A DNA stretch of 64,000 nucleotides from Ariolimax columbianus (GCA_036924085.1 JAVGWX010000007.1:31659953-31723952), one strand, 5' to 3'. Shown: positions 34,021 to 45,989, counted from the first letter of the stretch. A program made the numbers and translations. The notes: generated by a model from the sequence alone, not told the origin.

Positions 34021-34914
34021 ACATTATTTACTGTATATTTTGATACTGTGACGGACGTACAACGGTGAGAACTATAAGTATTGTTGATAATAGTAAGATT
34101 CTACGTGTGCTGACAATGAATAAACACAGACAGTAAAAACAGAAAAAGGAGAGGAAACTGCGCGTCGGTAAATCGCTTGGCAAACACTGACAATAGCATA
34201 GTTATGACAAACTTCCTACAAACAACCTGCATTTGAAAATTACTGACACGTCTTTCAACAGCGCCCGGTTTCCTAACACAAACAGAAACAAAACTCCCAA
34301 CCTTTCAGAATCGTTGGCTTATGTTGTTCTCCTGTTTTATAATTTAGTTCTCAAATATTTATACAACCTTCTTACAAAGAGAGACTCATTTGTCGACTCT
34401 AGCAGGTTCATAATTGTAGGCACATGGAGTTAAATTTCCAAAGAAACGAAGATTCCGGCTCAAAAGCGTTAATCCCAAGAAAAAGAAAAACAGCTAGGAG
34501 GCGCCACAAGAAAGCATGTATGTTTTTGCATTTCGCAGATTTGCTTTCAGTAAAAGCTTTTCGTTTCACTTCGGCCATTTTGAAGCTGACATCGTTAGAG
34601 GTTGGAAGTGTTTTCTTCCTCATTATCAAAACCAGGCTGTCGAGTGAGGAATATCCGTTGACAAATTTACGGATGCTGTTATATAGGTAAGGACGGAGGA
34701 TTGGGTGGTGGGGGGATGGGAGGTGTGAGGTACGGGAGAAGGACAAAGGGGCATAGGTAATTTGAAGGGTTGTCAACTGAGTGATGCCCGGTTTTGAGGA
34801 AATAAAACCAGGAAGTGATATTACGAGTACTTCGTCAAACTGCCAGAGTGACAGACAGAAATGGGCGTGGATACAGACATAGTCATGAATTGGGAGATAT
34901 AGTAGCAGGGGAGA
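34021..34914. other. No recognised feature
   Basis: Frames open on both strands at 34,408-34,776 (122 and 88 codons) have no motif I can name. Confidence 0.4.
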
Positions 34915-35216
34915 GGTAGGTAGATGGGAGAGAGGAAGAGCCGGGTAGAGGAAGAGCGGGCGGTGGAGTGGGTAGAAGGGCGGGCGGTGAGGGGTTGGGG
35001 GAAGACTGGTCGTGGTGTGGGTGGGAGTGCAGGTGGTGGAGTGGGTGAAAGGGCGTGCGGGGTAGGGGGGGTTGGTGGAAGTCTGGGCGTGGTGTGGGTG
35101 GAAGTGCAGGTGGTGGAGTGGGTGGAAGGGCGTCCGGGGGGGTTGGGGGGTTGGTGGAAGGCCGTACGGTGGGAGAGTTGGTGGAAGGCCGTGCGGTGGA
35201 GTGGTTGGAAAAGATA
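34915..35216. repeat. G-rich GGTGGAGTGGGTGGAAGGGCG-type array
   Basis: Irregular units of GGTGGAGTGGGTGGAAGG and GGGCGTGCGG. The minus strand gives a proline/threonine-rich frame of 155 codons, which I read as an artefact of composition. Confidence 0.8.
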
Positions 35217-35314
35217 GTAACTCTTTCCGTCGGAAGAGAAGAGAAAGATAAACAGAACAGGAGTATTGAACCTAGGTGTATCAACCAAGGTTTTTGTTAT
35301 TTTACATTTTGAGG

Positions 35315-36475
35315 AAAGTAGACTAACATGTGGTCAGGTGAAACATAACTGATTTGAATTTTTTTTGTCAGGGTCAGGTGAAACATACTGCTCAGACTAT
35401 GTTAGTCAGTTTCAGGTGAAAAATACTTGGCAGACTATGTTAGTTAGGGCCAGGTGAAACATACTTATCAGATTATGTTAGCCAGGGCCGGTGAAACAAA
35501 CTGACCAGACTATGTCAGTCAGGGCATATGAAACATCCTGATCATACTATGTTAGGGCCAGGTGAAACAAACTGATCAGACTATGTTAGTCAAGGCATAT
35601 GAAACAAACTGATCAGACTATGTTAGTCAGGGCCAGGTGAAACAAACTGATCATACAGCGTTAGGGCCAGGTGAAACAAACTGATCTGACTATGTTAGTC
35701 AGGGCCAGGTGAAACAAACTGATCAGACTATGTTAGTCTGGGCCAGGTGAAACAAACTGATCAGACTATGTTAGTCAGGGCCAGGTGAAACAAACTGATC
35801 AGACTATGTTAGTCAGGGCCAGGTGAAACAAACTGATCAGACTATGTTAGTCAGGGCCAGGTGAAACAAACTGATCAGACTATGTTAGTCAGGGCCAGGT
35901 GAAACAAACTGATCAGACTATGTTAGTCAGGGCCAGGTGAAACAAACTGATCAGACTATGTTAGTCAGGGCCAGGTGAAACAAACTGATCAGACTATGTT
36001 AGTCAGGCCAGGTGAAACAAGTTGATCAGACTATGTTAGTCAGGCCAGGTGAAACAAACTGATCAGACTATGTTAGTCAGGGCCAGGTGAAACAAACTGA
36101 TCAGACTATGTTAGTCAGGGCCGGGTGAAACAAACTGATCATACTGTGTTAGGGCAAGGTGAAACAAACTGATCAGACTATGTTAGTCAGGGCCAGATGA
36201 AACATACTGATCAAGATCCCCACCTCACTTCCAAGGATTTCCCTTTAACATATAGTGTTTCATGACAGTCTGTCTAACGATGTGGGAATGGACTACGTGA
36301 TCTCCATGGTGGTGAAATTGTTGAGGAACATCGCATTGCACTACAGACAGGATTACCACAGTTCACTGACTCAACTATTAATTGGGATGCGAGTAGAGTC
36401 AATGTAACCTGTCATCACAGAAAGCCATCAAGTATACCTATCTCAATCACGAGTGACCTTAACAACAACATCAAC
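35315..36475 (-). mobile_element. Family-3 retroposon with a 38-bp array of about 21 copies
   Basis: Plus-strand order: start GTAGACTAACATGTGGTCAGG, then units AGACTATGTTAGTCAGGGCC + AGGTGAAACAAACTGATC (35,390-36,190), then AAGATCCCCACCTCACTTCC and about 240 bp of the unique part. Central copies are almost identical, while edge copies carry deletions (for example at 35,545 and 35,655). This places the array exactly where single-core copies have one unit. Confidence 0.85.
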
Positions 36476-37239
36476 ACATTTTAATTGAATAAACAGCAGC
36501 TGGCGGAGAGGTGTGAATATCAGGCATGCGAAAGCTAGGACATGAGTTTAAAACTCTCTTGACAAATGTGTTTCTTCAATAGAATGCAAAATTAAAAGCT
36601 GGCTTACTTATAACGCGTTGCGATTGCATGGAGAAGCGGCCTTTACTGCTAAGCCCTATAAACCTTCCCGATAGAGGACAGCACCATGGGCAAGACCGTG
36701 ATCGTTTTTTTAACGATCCTTAGTAGTTAAACAGAAGACCCTCGTTGACCAAGAGGCGGTAAAGGAGTGTATAAAAGAGGCCCAGAAATGATGAATGGCC
36801 CAATTCAATGCGCATTTAAACGTTCATTTTGGCTTATAAAGAGGACCAGGTCGGCAGGGGTTAAAAAAGGTTTCAGGGGGCCGAAATAACTTAGAGATCA
36901 TCGAGGTATCAAAGGGAGCTAATGACGGAGTAATTTTACAGCTTCTCGCCACAACGCCCTTCTCTCGTGGACACGTTGAGGGCCAGGGCACTTCTACTGA
37001 GCCAGATCTTCAGCTGAAAGTAGAGCTTGTTCACTCTTTGAGATTCCGTGACAGACTGTCTTTGTGGCACTCTTGTGTCGAGTGGTGTCCTGTGGCTAAC
37101 TTCCTGGCTAAATGGTGTCAAAGATGGCATTTGAGTGTTGCTTAAATGACATATCTTTATAGCGTTATAATGTGAAACTTCCATCTTTATTCTGCCACTT
37201 AACATAACGTATACAGTAAAGTCTTATTTTCAGTGAAGG
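36476..37239. other. No recognised feature
   Basis: Frames are under 90 codons; no window repeat family. Confidence 0.45.
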
Positions 37240-37545
37240 TTGGGATTTGGTGGACGAGCGGATAGGATACTGATCTTATAGAGAGAAGGATGTGGAGTTC
37301 AAACCACAGGACAGTGGACACAATCACCGATACGTATGGTCAGGTAGTACGCTACGACGAGAACAGAAACGAAGAAAACGGTACAACCTACAGGTCTTCA
37401 TCGGAGACAGCAAACAATAATCTGCCGAAGACGGATGTGTCGGACCAGAAATTGCAAATACCGTAGTCAAGCTGTAAATTAGCGACACAGCGCAATCTGC
37501 TGGATGTGATGGCACAGGACAGGAAGAGTCGACATGCATTTGTTA
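37240..37545 (+). mobile_element. tRNA-headed SINE with a family-5 (LINE-like) tail
   Basis: The head has box A-like TGGTGGACGAGCGGATAGG (37,249-37,267) and box B GAGTTCAAACC (37,295-37,305), about 30 bp apart as in tRNA genes. From about 37,430 the body reads GAAGACGGATGTGTCGGACC, AGTCAAGCTGTAAATTAGCG, the same tail found on the LINE at 19,970-20,635. SINEs often borrow the 3' end of the LINE that mobilises them. Confidence 0.7.
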
Positions 37546-38663
37546 GGGTGATATGCTATGCAGGGAGTTTACGTGTTTTTATTCCTTGATTTGATCGCAT
37601 GCACAGGTGAATATAACATCAGACACGTGTGACCTTATATGACTGTAGAGTCAATTCATGGCACGGAAGACTATGTCGCACTTCGGACTCACACGTGTGG
37701 AGTCGGCTGTGATGTCATCCTGCTTTTATTCTTCGAGAAGCTCGCATTGTATTTGCCTCGCCGTGGACATTTGGCTCTGCAATCTGAGCACAATGTGTGA
37801 TGTTAGCGTGCAGGCTGGAATTGTTTGTTCTGCAAAAAGCATATTCCATGAAGTGCCTTAAATGTTGAAACTTTCAAAAGACATATTTAAGGAAAACTCT
37901 AACATTTCTTCTCTCGTCCTAGTGAGAATCCTGGCTAAAAGAATATTTCTTACTAAAAGTTCCATCAAATAATTCCAACATTTCAAGAACAGGTAAAGCA
38001 AGTACCAGCTTCAGATTCCACCCAACAGTTCCCTATCAATGTTTCCTGGCGCCATGACACGTACACTCCTCTCTTAGACCAGCATTCTCGCCTCGGCCAT
38101 CCGCCAAACAAATAGTTTACATAGCGAAGATACAGCCCAGCTGTAGCGACCTGTTATCCTGCTAACAAATTTCCAAACTTCCTTTGCCACTCCGTTTCTA
38201 GTTTCCCTTTTCATCCCTTCCTCTATCGCTAATTCTCATTAACTTTGCATCCTGTGATAAACAAATCAGATTAATCTGCAGTTTGTTTAACTCTCTGGAA
38301 CGCCCGGTACATTGATAAAGTCTCCCTGGAACTCCAATGAGAACCAGGTGGTATCTCAGAATCCCACTTTTGTGTGTTTTTTCTCCTCTTACCCTGGCTA
38401 AAGAATATTGGCCGTGCTGACAGAGTTAATGTGCTTTTATTTAATGTTAAGACATGTTTTACTGCGGCTTCCGGGACTAGCGATTTTGTGGATATCTGTC
38501 AGACGCTGTGCAATACATGTACTATTTAACTGGTCATTATGTCGATAAGCGCACATATTGACATACACACTTTAGTGAAGAACAAAGTGATAGACAAGAA
38601 AGTAGGGAAACGACGAGAGACAGAAAAAGAAAACATATACATCAATCGATTAAAACGTAAATC
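37546..38663. other. No recognised feature
   Basis: About 1.1 kb of plain sequence, frames up to 67 codons. Confidence 0.45.
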
Positions 38664-38914
38664 TTTTTTTTTTTTTTTGCGTTTGCCTTATTTCTATTAT
38701 CCCCAAGGTGGAGTGCGTTGCACTGTGATTTTTATTTTGCGTATGCCGGCCCAGTGCATCCGACTTCAGCATGCATTTTTTGTAAGGGTCTGCATCCTCG
38801 TGCATTTTCTAAGGGTTTGTTTCCCCTGGGTAACGCCGGTGCTGTGATGGGGATCGAACTCAGCACCTTCTGGTTGTGAGCCGTGTCACTTAACCACTAG
38901 CCCACGTCATCCCC
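38664..38914 (-). mobile_element. SINE-1, full length, reverse orientation
   Basis: T run at 38,664-38,678 (A tail), body with CCCCAAGGTGGAGTGCGTTG, box B as GGGATCGAACTC and box A within CTTAACCACTAGCCCACG, ending CCCC at 38,914. CGTAAAT occurs on both sides (38,656 and 38,914) and may be a short duplication. It is well preserved compared with 9,063-9,326. Confidence 0.85.
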
Positions 38915-39045
38915 GTAAATGACTCTTACATGTTTTTGTATGAGCAGGTTTCGACTGCAAACAATTGATCTTGAAACGAATTCCGGTGAGTTTAGCCGTG
39001 CAACTGCATAAATATAATAAAGTACTCATCTCTGAGATGAGGTTG
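38915..39045 (-). repeat. Dispersed repeat, inverted partner of 25,075-25,189
   Basis: The reverse complement reads GAGTACTTTATTATATTTATG, CAAGATCAATTGTTTGCAG and ACATGTAAGAGTC, in the order found at 25,075. It directly follows the SINE-1 head. Confidence 0.75.
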
Positions 39046-39194
39046 TGTTTTGATTTGAAATCATTGGGACACAACAAGAGACATTTCAGCCAGCTACACA
39101 AGAGCATCGGTAAACAATTCAGATTCCAATTATAATATCTCTTACATTTTGATAGGCTATTACAACATAGCTTTTAATTTAATTCTTGGGATCA

Positions 39195-39540
39195 AGATGC
39201 TGAGCAGGGCATGAGCTGCAGCGGTCTGCGACTCATAGCTGACTGCTAGCGTCAGGGCCAGCAAACCAGAGCTGCCAAGACCCTTCTACACCTCCACGCG
39301 GTGATCCTGGATAACAGGCTGCAACAGGGCAGACTGGCTAAGGAGAAGGGATCGAAGAGGGAATGCTAACCCGGTACTAAACACATGCTTGCTGAAGTCG
39401 GATATGTTGGACCGAAAGGTGCAAATATCGCAGTCAAGCTGTAAACTACGACCCAACGCATTCCGTTCTCTGGACTACATTTTGTTACTTAAGCCCTTTC
39501 AGGGTTTGGTAGCGGGAGATTGAGAGCGAACGAAGCCAAG
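39195..39540 (+). mobile_element. Family-5 LINE 3' tail without GAA tract
   Basis: GAGCTGCCAAGACCCTTCTAC, GGTGATCCTGGATAACAGGC, AGGTGCAAATATCGCAGTC and AAGCTGTAAACTACGACCC follow the same order as 20,220-20,480. It ends at GAGAGCGAACGAAG, where GAA would be expected. Confidence 0.75.
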
Positions 39541-39699
39541 CCATTTAATTCTGAAATTCTATACCAATAATACAAATTCGTAGCTCCGAACCATCTAATG
39601 TTGGGACATTTAACGATACTAATACAATAAATAGTCTCATAACAGAAACTGCCGTCAGGGATAAATGTTATAGACTTTACTGTACTGAAAATGACATTC

Positions 39700-39770
39700 A
39701 GATGCTGTGTCGTAGTTTACAATGTGGCTGCCATATCTGCGCTTTCCGCCTGACGCATTTTGTTTTAGCT
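39700..39770 (-). mobile_element. Short family-5 relic
   Basis: TCGTAGTTTACAATGTGGCTG and TATCTGCGCTTTCCG are a diverged reverse copy of the family-5 signature. Confidence 0.45.
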
Positions 39771-40440
39771 TTTTTCGGGTACTTAAAGTTTGCTTTCGAT
39801 TTGCGACCCCTATTTTTGTACACTTCACTAGCCACACCTGTTTCCAGCGCCACAGCTTGCAGGTGGAATACTCTTAGGTTGCTATTGTTCGTTGATCCTG
39901 ATGCAAGGAACGAGCTATGAGTTGCTGTCTACTGTCAGCTCATTCACTGTGCTGTAACTTCGGTAATTTATATTTAGATCAAATAGTGTGTTTTTACAGT
40001 TCACAATTTTTGTAAGGATTGCTCCGTGAACAAAATGTTGAGAATCACTGATTTCGAGACGTGTCTATTAATTGCACTATGATGACCATACGCGGCTTCC
40101 ATTTTTCTCGTATGTTTCCCTTGGCATTCGACTTAGTCTCTCACACGCTGAAAGTAGCAACTGTGGTCCGTGCGTGACCTGGAAGAGAAGAGTTCAAGGA
40201 AGTTATGTGAAGGGCCGTGATGGCATCCTAGGATACAATGTGGTTTCCACCCTGCTTTAACACGGATGCTAACAAGAACAGCTGCAGATAAGTTAATAAT
40301 AATATATTAAGCTCAAGAAAAGAGAACTCTAACGGTTCCAGCTCGCATGAGTGATCTCTAGGATATATGTGTTCCGTGAAGGCTCTCGCACAATCAACGG
40401 AGAAAGTGGCGGAAGGCAGTCTAGTATTCAAGGAAACATC
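39771..40440. other. No recognised feature
   Basis: GTTGAGAATCACTGA near 40,038 resembles a hAT-type terminus, but nothing supports a whole element. Confidence 0.4.
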
Positions 40441-40975
40441 AAACACTAGCAGTACTGCTACCAATAACACCGCTACTAATACTACTACTACTATCCCTAC
40501 TGCCTTTGCTACTACCACTATTACTACTACTTATACCACCACCACCACTACTACTACTACTATAACTACTGCTATCACTACTAATTCTACTACTACTGCT
40601 GCTACTACTTCTGCTACTACTTCTGCTTCTACTATTACTACTGCAACTTCTATCATTGTTACTATTACTAATGTTACTACTACTACTACTATTACTACTA
40701 CAATTATTACTACAGTTACTGCTGTGACTACTACCACTACCACTACTACTACTACTACTAGTGCTCGTTTTAGTTCTACTACTTCTGTCATTACTGCTAC
40801 GACAACTACTACGACTCTTACTACTACGGCTACTATTACTGATACTACTACTAAGTAGTAGTAGTAGTAGTAGTAGTGCTACAACTTCTGTAATTACTAC
40901 TTCTACTATCACTACTACTAATAATATCACTAATACTATTACCAACGCTGCCACAATTATTATTGCTACTACTAG
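40441..40975. repeat. (ACT)n array with a strand switch
   Basis: Interrupted ACT/TAC triplets to 40,852, then TAG/GTA triplets to about 40,877, then ACT again. The switch forms a perfect 9-bp inverted repeat around position 40,853. Confidence 0.95.
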
Positions 40976-40999
40976 TCCTGTCAAAGAGGGATATCGCTG

Positions 41000-41102
41000 A
41001 CCGAAACGTGGAAATATCGCAGTCAAGCTGTAAACTAGCGACACAATGTATTCGGCAAAGCCATGATGATGGCTTGGTAGCAGGAGATTTATACTGAACG
41101 CA
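41000..41102 (+). mobile_element. Family-5 tail inside the ACT array
   Basis: GACCGAAACGTGGAAATATCG and CAGTCAAGCTGTAAACTAGCG match the family-5 signature. GATTTATACTGAACGCA leads straight into its GAA tail. Confidence 0.8.
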
Positions 41103-41225
41103 GAAGAAGAAGAAGAAGAAGAAGAAGAAGAAGAAGAAGAAGAAGAAGAAGAAGAAGAAGAAGAAGAAGATGAAGAAGAAGAAGAAGAAGAAGAACAAGA
41201 AGAAAAAGAAGAAGAAGAAAAAGAT
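41103..41225. repeat. (GAA)n tail of the family-5 element
   Basis: Almost pure GAA from 41,103 to 41,210 with one GAT, then AAAAAGATAC. It is longer than the other LINE tails. Confidence 0.95.
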
Positions 41226-41283
41226 ACTTCTAATATTACTGTTACTACTACTAGTATTATTACTATTACTACGACTTCTACTG

Positions 41284-41332
<49 letters not shown>

Positions 41333-41402
41333 GACTGCTACTACTACTACTACTACTTCTACTACTACTATTATTATTGCTGCTACTGATACTACTGTTC
41401 CA
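41226..41402. repeat. (ACT)n array, right block
   Basis: ACT triplets resume after the family-5 insert; pure for about 60 bp near 41,290-41,345. Confidence 0.95.
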
Positions 41403-42125
41403 ACCTGATGCAGTGGCAGAGAACTACTTTTTCACGGCAAATTAACAGACTTCAACACTCGTTCCAGTTAACTTAGCTGTACATGGATATATGGCTTATT
41501 GTTGAACAGGATTTGGCCACTCCATTTAATATCTATGCTGGAGCCTCGTACAATCTAGTTTCATAACACTTTATCCCCAACAGCAATGACTACCATGGCA
41601 CTACCTAAACTCCCAGGCCGAGCCCTACACCACCGCGTTTGCCCATAGATCCTGATATAACCAAAAGGACTCTGGTTGGTGTTTGAAAGCGTGGTGATTG
41701 GGCATAAATAGCCACAGCCGCCACACAGAAGAAAATTACCGGCAGATGGCAGTAAGTGAGCCGAGGAAACGTACAAGTACGTCACAGCCTTAGCAGTCAA
41801 GAATACGATGTATCCATGGAAGAAACATCTCCAGATTAGCTCTTAGTGATTGGGTCGGGTACCAGTGTGGACGTGGAATGATAATGAACCGCCAGGATGT
41901 TCATCCTGGGCACTTGAGTTTACTGCAAATACTTAATAGAAACAACTTCATGTCCCCTCTTAAGCATGGGGTAAACCAGTTCGTGGAAGAAACGAAATCT
42001 GGAACGTTGCAGAGTATTTATTTCATAGTTGAGTTGATGCATGTTACAAATGTTGCTGTTAAGTATTTGTTGCCTATTTTATTGACAAGGGACAGCCGTT
42101 TCATTCACATACTATCCTTTTGGTT
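41403..42125. other. No recognised feature
   Basis: Frames are under 80 codons outside low-complexity sequence. Confidence 0.45.
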
Positions 42126-42352
42126 GTTATTACTTCTTCTTCTTCTGTTTTGTGTTTCGTCTTCGTCCTCTTTTTTTTCTTTTTCTTCCTCTTCTTTTTC
42201 TTCCTCTTCTTTTTCTTCTTCTTTTTCTTCGTTTTCATCTTCTTCTTCATCATCTTCTTCTTGTTCGTCTCTTTCTTCGTTTTCTTTTTCTTCTTTGTCT
42301 TCCATTTCTCCTTCTTCTTCTTCTTCTTTTTCTTCTTCTTCTTCTCCATTCT
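42126..42352. repeat. (TTC)n array, interrupted
   Basis: TTC/TTTC-rich tract. It produces Ser-, Phe-, Lys- and Glu-rich frames on both strands. Confidence 0.95.
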
Positions 42353-43112
42353 CAAACTGTCTCAACCAAACACGGAAAGGGTTTTGTAATTAGGAGGAGA
42401 TAGTCGGGAGAACATAATCCGTTGCGCTATATATTGATGTGTCCTACTATAACCAACTAGACTCTTGATGAACCTACGTCTAAACAGCAACAATGAAGCA
42501 CACGAGTTGTGGATACATTGCCCGTTCCGCTTTAGAAGAATGGAGTTATACAGCTTAAATTTAGTACACAGTTTTCATTGAGTAAACAAAAGCGGACACA
42601 TGTTAAGCGTAGATCGCCGTCGACCAAACTGAATGTACAGGACGATGATAATATACGAAAGACAAATGGGACATCCCGTGTTTCTAAGCATGTTCGAACG
42701 ATAGTTTAACATTTTGAAAAAACATTCACAAAACCTTGATGAAGTATTTGATAAAAGGTATGTGGTGGGATCGGCGCTTACAAGCGTGTGTTATTATTTG
42801 AGTTTCGCAGTTTTTTTTTTTCCTTTAGCTTCAAGCCAGTGTTTGCTGGAATGATTCACAATAATATCCCATCCAGCCGATATCAAACAGCCCAGGATTG
42901 GCGGTACATATATTTAGTGAGCAAAGTTAATTGATATAAACTGAGACGATGGGTCTTCTCGTGTTATTGTGTTGGATTTACTACCAGGATAGCCACGTGC
43001 ATCCAACATCTGAAGGCTCAAAGAGTCTGTTTCATTAGAAAGGAAACCAGGTTTAGTTTGACTTTTTTTTCTGTCGTGGTGTTAAGGAAGAATATATTTT
43101 TTTGGGAGGAGA
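42353..43112. other. No recognised feature
   Basis: Plain AT-rich sequence with short T runs. Confidence 0.45.
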
Positions 43113-43113
43113 C

Positions 43114-43140
43114 GGGGGCGGGGGGGGGGGGGGGGGGGGG
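43114..43140. repeat. Poly-G tract
   Basis: Five Gs, one C, then 21 Gs. Confidence 0.95.
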
Positions 43141-43854
43141 AGTAAGATGACTTCTTGTCTGCCATTGGTAAAGTTGCAGCCCATTCAAATGTGGTTATAA
43201 CAACTTGTTAGCTACATTGATTTTCTACGTTTGCTCTATTTTTGTTTTCAGCACAAGATTAACAGAGTCAAATTGTTACCTCTTTGATTACGGCTAGCCA
43301 CTTTAAAAGCCACTACATTTTCAGCAGCTTACGTCTAGCCACTTCAAAGTCATCTTTTGAATCTATGCTAAAGTTTTCAAGTTGCCTTATCGAAACTAAT
43401 GCCGGTTTCAATCTAGAATAGTTCATTCTCTAATTGCCATGCTAAAGACACATAGGGAATCAGATTCTAATTAAATGTGAACAGTTTTTGTTGTTCACAA
43501 TGACAGCATAGATTCTAAGACCTCTGGTAGCAGTGTTAAGAATGTGTTAAGGGTCGATGAGGCTTATTTGTGTATGCGTGATGAAGGAGTAAATGGAGAG
43601 CATAACAGTTCTGACAGCGACAGTAACGAATAAAAATTAGTCATCGTATCGATGGAGGTTATATGAAGATTTGGTGGGTGACAAGAAAACGGACGATATT
43701 AGCTTGGGTTGAAATATAAATGTAAGAGATGAAGCCCCTGAATACGAGCCTGACATCCTGAGATGACGAAGCTGCAGAACGATTCAAGCGGAGATGCACT
43801 TTGAAGGGAAACATCGCGTTTGATGAAAAAAAGGCTCTTGTAACACGGAAAAAG
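43141..43854. other. No recognised feature
   Basis: AGCCACTTTAAAAGCCACT and AGCCACTTCAAAGTCA near 43,297 and 43,337 are a small local duplication. Nothing else was seen. Confidence 0.4.
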
Positions 43855-44060
43855 GGAAACAACAATTCCGCTAGGAGAAACAAAACAACAACTCTGCAAG
43901 GAGATATAAAACAACAATTTCCGCAATGAGAAATAAAACAACAATTCGCAAGGAGAAGTAAAACAACAATTCCGCAATCAGAAATAAATAAAACAACTCT
44001 GCAATGAGAAATAAAATAACAATTCCACAAGAAGAAATAAAACAATTTCTGCAATGAGTA
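43855..44060. repeat. ~25-30-bp minisatellite, about 7 copies
   Basis: Variable units of AAACAACAATTCCGCAATGAG and GAAATAA. Degenerate, with frequent indels. Confidence 0.85.
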
Positions 44061-44569
44061 ATGTCTGCAATTTTTGACTGATGATATATAGTTGAAAATG
44101 GTCGGTTAAGGGAAATGACAATTGGCGATGCCTCGAAAAGTTAGGCGTGCCAGTACTAGACGACCTTCAGGTCTGGGAATTTCAGAGGTAAAGCCTGCTT
44201 ACATTAAGGCAAATTGACTGTTAATCCTTTGTTATCATCTGCTCTCAGAAACTGCAGACTTCTGTGCATTTTTCTATCACCTCTTGTGCCATCCAGAGAG
44301 CCCCGGCATCTAAACATGTATACAATAATACTGCCCTTTCTTGAACGTGCTTTTAACATAGAAGCGAGACAAGTATGTCAGTGTGTCATTTTTGTTTTCA
44401 TATTTACATGAATATATTGTTATGTTCATGTATGGTTAAATATTGTATGTTGTTTTTTCCCGCTCTCACTTTCTCCCGCGCTCTGTCTCTTTTTCTTTGT
44501 TGTAATTTTGTGTAATATTTGTTTTAATGTATTGTTTTTATTTTCATTGTGGTTATGTAACTATACTAT
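44061..44569. other. No recognised feature
   Basis: Frames are under 66 codons. Confidence 0.45.
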
Positions 44570-44883
44570 TCATTCTTGTCTCATTTATTCTTATATCTCT
44601 TTTTCTCTCTTTTTATCTATCTCTCGGAAGCAGTGTGTTTAACTCTTTTCTCTTACATTTCATACCCACTCTTTCTCTCTAAACTGTTTTTCTATCTCAC
44701 TTGTTCTTTCTCTCTCCCTCACTATTTATTCCTCACCGTTTCTCTCCTTCTTACTCAATCTTTCTCTGCTTCAATCGTTTTCTCTCAGTTTATCTTAATC
44801 GCTCATTTTCTTTCACTAATTTTTTCTCTCACTTTATCTTTCTCTCTCCCTCTTTCCCTATCACTTTATCTTTATATGTCACT

Positions 44884-44924
<41 letters not shown>

Positions 44925-45180
44925 TTTCGCTCTTTCCCATCACTCTTTGACTCACTCTTTCTCTCTCCCTCTTTCTCTTTCATTTTCTTGTTATGTCACT
45001 TCTCTCTCTCTCTATTTCGCTCTCTTGCACGTCTCTCTCTCACTAACTCTTTATCTCACTCTCTTTCACTATCACTTTCGTTTTCTCATTCACTTTCTCT
45101 CACAATCTCTCTTTCGCCCTCGCGCCCATCTTTATTTCTCTTTCTCTCTCTCTTCTTCACTCCCACTTTCTCTCCATTTA
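44570..45180. repeat. Pyrimidine-rich TCTC/CTTT tract
   Basis: Degenerate TC-rich sequence of about 600 bp, with pure (TC)n at about 44,887-44,926. The 124- and 167-codon frames in it are composition artefacts. Confidence 0.85.
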
Positions 45181-45989
45181 GCCTGTTATTGTGTATCACT
45201 ATAACACACAATTAACCCTTATCAGAGCTAATCCTGTGCCTGTTACCACGTCATTAAAAAGGTTAGCAAACCTGTTAAAAACCAACATTAATCATTTTGG
45301 GATTGAAAACGGGCTTTCCTGTCCAAAATGAGGCACACCAATTCTAACCAAAACAACTAGATTGTCTCTAACGAGCTTTGCCGACCCACACCTCCTGGCT
45401 TCTGGCATACCTACCACCATTTCGCGAGAGTTGTCTTTGTTGAAACACCATCAGAAGATCCCAGAATTCCGAGGTCGGATTTAAGTTTATAAATAGTGCG
45501 TTGATTGTCAGTCTATAGCTGACCCATTTGCATGTCCTATCTACATCCACCGTGCTCCAACAGCTTTGGCACAGCCTTTACCAGGGAGGAGGGAAACTGG
45601 CCGTGCCGGATGCCAAAGGTTAAAAGAGTGTATCGTTACTTTAACATTAAACCGGCGCGTTAACAGTTCTTTTTCTTCTCTCTGTCTCTCTCTCTATCTC
45701 TCTCTCTCTCTCGTCCTGAGTTTGGTCAGCGGGCGGACACGAAAGAGGGGGAGATGAATGCGAAGGAGCAATCGGAGAAAGGAAGAAGGGGAAAGTGAGA
45801 AAAAGATATTGAGTGGCTGAGTAAAGAGAGGATAGAGGATGCAAAGAAAGGGTAAGTAAAAGATAATTGATGAATGTGTAAGTGAGAGAAGAAAATATTG
45901 TAATGGAGAAGAAAAGGGAAATGAAGAGTAAAGGGTGATGATATGGCTTAAAACGAGACACAATGAATATGATATGTAAATATATATGT
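45181..45989. other. No gene; short (TC)n
   Basis: A (TC)n patch lies at 45,672-45,712, followed by a purine-rich stretch to about 45,930. Confidence 0.5.

Noticed and set aside
35390..36190. CRISPR-like regular repeats
   Set aside because: The 38-bp units are contiguous without unique spacers, and the sequence context is eukaryotic. The same holds for the 41-, 44-, 48- and 53-bp arrays.
44576..45204. 124- and 167-codon Ser/Leu/Phe-rich frames as membrane proteins
   Set aside because: They lie entirely in degenerate TC-rich DNA; composition explains the hydrophobic character.
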